From Stenotrophomonas sp. 364 (GTDB lineage: Bacteria; Pseudomonadota; Gammaproteobacteria; Xanthomonadales; Xanthomonadaceae), in assembly GCF_009832905.1 (NCBI RefSeq), contig NZ_CP047135.1:2210001-2274000 (forward strand): a stretch of 64,000 nucleotides of DNA, written 5' to 3'. The position numbers were made by a program, and so were the translations under genes. This document shows positions 62,814 to 64,000 of this stretch, piece by piece (the stretch's first letter is position 1; each line of letters opens with the position of its first letter). The notes under the pieces were generated by a model. It searched no databases, was not told where the DNA came from, and saw only the letters and a program-made list of their open reading frames with translations.

Positions 62814-64000
62814 TCACACTACCCGCAACGTGGGCTGCCCGGGGCTGGGGCGGGCCGCCCCCCTGGTCGCCTCCACCCGGAACGCCGCCACTGTGTGCAG
62901 CAACTGGGTGGCCTGCTCTTCCATGCTGCGCGCGGCGGCGGATGCCTCTTCCACCAGCGCGGCATTCTGCTGCGTGCCTTCGTCGATGTGGTCGACCGCC
63001 TGGTGAATCTGCCCGATGCTCTCGCTCTGCTGCTGGGCCACCGCACTGATCTCGCTGATCAACGCACTGACCCGCTTCACGTTGACCACGATCTCGTCCA
63101 TGGTGCGCCCGGCGCTCTCGACCTGGCCGGTGCCGGCGCCGACCTTCTCCACCGAATCGGCGATCAACTGCTTGATCTCCTTGGCCGCGCCCGCCGAACG
63201 CTGCGACAGCGACCGGATCTCCGAGGCAACCACCGCAAAGCCACGGCCATGCTCACCGGCCCGCGCCGCTTCCACCGCCGCGTTGAGCGCCAGGATGTTG
63301 GTCTGGAAGGCGATGCCGTCGATGACCGCGATGATGTCCACGATCCGACGCGACGACTCGTTGATCAGCGCCATCGTACACACCACTTCGTGCACGACAT
63401 GGCCGCCCTGCGCGGCCACGTCCACCGCGCCGCTGGCCAGTTCGCTGGCCTGACGGGCGTTGGTCGCGGTCTGCTGCACGGTGGCGGTCAGACCCTTCAT
63501 CGAGACCGCGGTTTCTTCCAGCGATGCGGCCTGCTGTTCGGTGCGCACCGACAGGTCGCTGTTGCCTTCGGCAATCTCGCTGGCGCCCACCGCGATGGTG
63601 TCGGCAGCGAACTTGATCTGCGCGATGATCGCCGCCATCGCCTCCACCAGTGCATTGATGCCCTCGCACAGCTCGGCGATCGGGCCGTTCTTGTCCTCAG
63701 TGGCGATATGCCCGGTGAGGTCGCCACCCTTGGCTGCGGCCACCACCTCGCGGGTCTGGGCCACGGCCTGCTGCATGGCCAGGCTGTCACGCACCTGGGC
63801 GGTGATGTCGGTGGCGTACTTGACCACTTTGAACGGGCGGCCGCTCATGTCCAGGATCGGGTTGTACGACGCCTGGATCCACACCTCGCGGCTGCCCTTG
63901 CCGAAGCGGCGATACTGGCCTGCGTCATACTCGCCACGGCCCAGCTTTTCCCAGAACTGGCGGTACTCCGCGCTCTGTCGGTAGTCGGGTTCAACGAACA
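62814..64000 (-). CDS. Methyl-accepting chemotaxis protein with PAS domain, C-terminal part
   Basis: The frame continues past the right window edge; 394 codons are visible. A PAS domain is at the visible N-terminus ([32 protein letters not shown]), then a HAMP-like stretch ([20 protein letters not shown]) and the MCP signalling domain with the conserved hairpin tip [33 protein letters not shown]. No transmembrane helix is visible in this part, so it might be a cytoplasmic, Aer-like or BdlA-like receptor. The start lies outside the window. Confidence 0.92.
   Translation of the reverse strand, partial: FVEPDYRQSAEYRQFWEKLGRGEYDAGQYRRFGKGSREVWIQASYNPILDMSGRPFKVVKYATDITAQVRDSLAMQQAVAQTREVVAAAKGGDLTGHIATEDKNGPIAELCEGINALVEAMAAIIAQIKFAADTIAVGASEIAEGNSDLSVRTEQQAASLEETAVSMKGLTATVQQTATNARQASELASGAVDVAAQGGHVVHEVVCTMALINESSRRIVDIIAVIDGIAFQTNILALNAAVEAARAGEHGRGFAVVASEIRSLSQRSAGAAKEIKQLIADSVEKVGAGTGQVESAGRTMDEIVVNVKRVSALISEISAVAQQQSESIGQIHQAVDHIDEGTQQNAALVEEASAAARSMEEQATQLLHTVAAFRVEATRGAARPSPGQPTLRVV

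Overview
The window is a GC-rich, gene-dense chromosomal segment of a gammaproteobacterium of the Xanthomonadaceae, most likely Stenotrophomonas. Three things in the DNA support this. There are many GTAG-headed palindromic repeats with the core GCCGACCGTTGGTCGGC, the SMAG type known from Stenotrophomonas maltophilia. A LexA box of the xanthomonad form TTAG-N6-TACTA lies upstream of imuA. Protein content fits the genus, including an alpha-amino acid ester hydrolase with a complete active site. There is no rRNA, prophage, integrase or CRISPR array; this is core and ordinary accessory chromosome.

Layout. 1-6.4 kb (minus strand): an lldP-lldR-lldD-dld lactate operon behind two copies of an LldR-type operator, then a VOC-fold protein, an MgtC-like protein and an SDR. 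6.6-15.1 kb: an ene-reductase, a large secreted protein of unknown function between SMAG clusters, an alpha-amino acid ester hydrolase, and an MFS exporter facing its LysR regulator. 15.2-20 kb: a GH3 glycosidase with an unusual N-terminal domain, and an HxlR regulator facing an MFS exporter across two matching operators. 20-25.4 kb: the SOS mutagenesis cassette imuA-imuB-dnaE2. 26-29.1 kb: a MocR regulator facing yggS, a class I amidotransferase and a small ORF, which suggests vitamin B6 homeostasis. 29-38 kb: mixed regulators, a lipoprotein, an AsmA-like protein, tandem paralogous membrane proteins, two Rid-family proteins and a GST facing an HxlR regulator.

38-48.5 kb: a LytS/LytTR two-component pair, a methionine aminopeptidase coupled to a ParD-like protein, and a four-gene acid-resistance-type operon (DcaP-like porin, AdiC-like antiporter, basic amino acid decarboxylase, CDF transporter) with a perfect FNR/Anr-type box upstream. 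48.6-52.2 kb: a membrane TlpA-like protein with an Lgt-like N-terminus, a DsbG-like lipoprotein, a GlxA/AraC regulator and a MerR regulator with its own 19-bp-spacer promoter. 52.3-53.7 kb: four tRNA-Ala(GGC)/tRNA-Glu(TTC) pairs, each with its own promoter or terminator, the last two recently duplicated. 53.8-56 kb: a GNAT, an SRAP protein, a stand-alone receiver and tRNA-Leu(CAA).

56.2-62.8 kb may hold the most interesting unit. A BvgS/EvgS-like hybrid kinase and an RcsB-like LuxR response regulator lie next to a second LuxR-type regulator and face an autotransporter gene. Palindromes of the form NNGAA-N4-TTCNN lie in the kinase/autotransporter intergenic region and before the second regulator, which suggests a phosphorelay controlling surface adhesion. 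The window ends inside a methyl-accepting chemotaxis protein.
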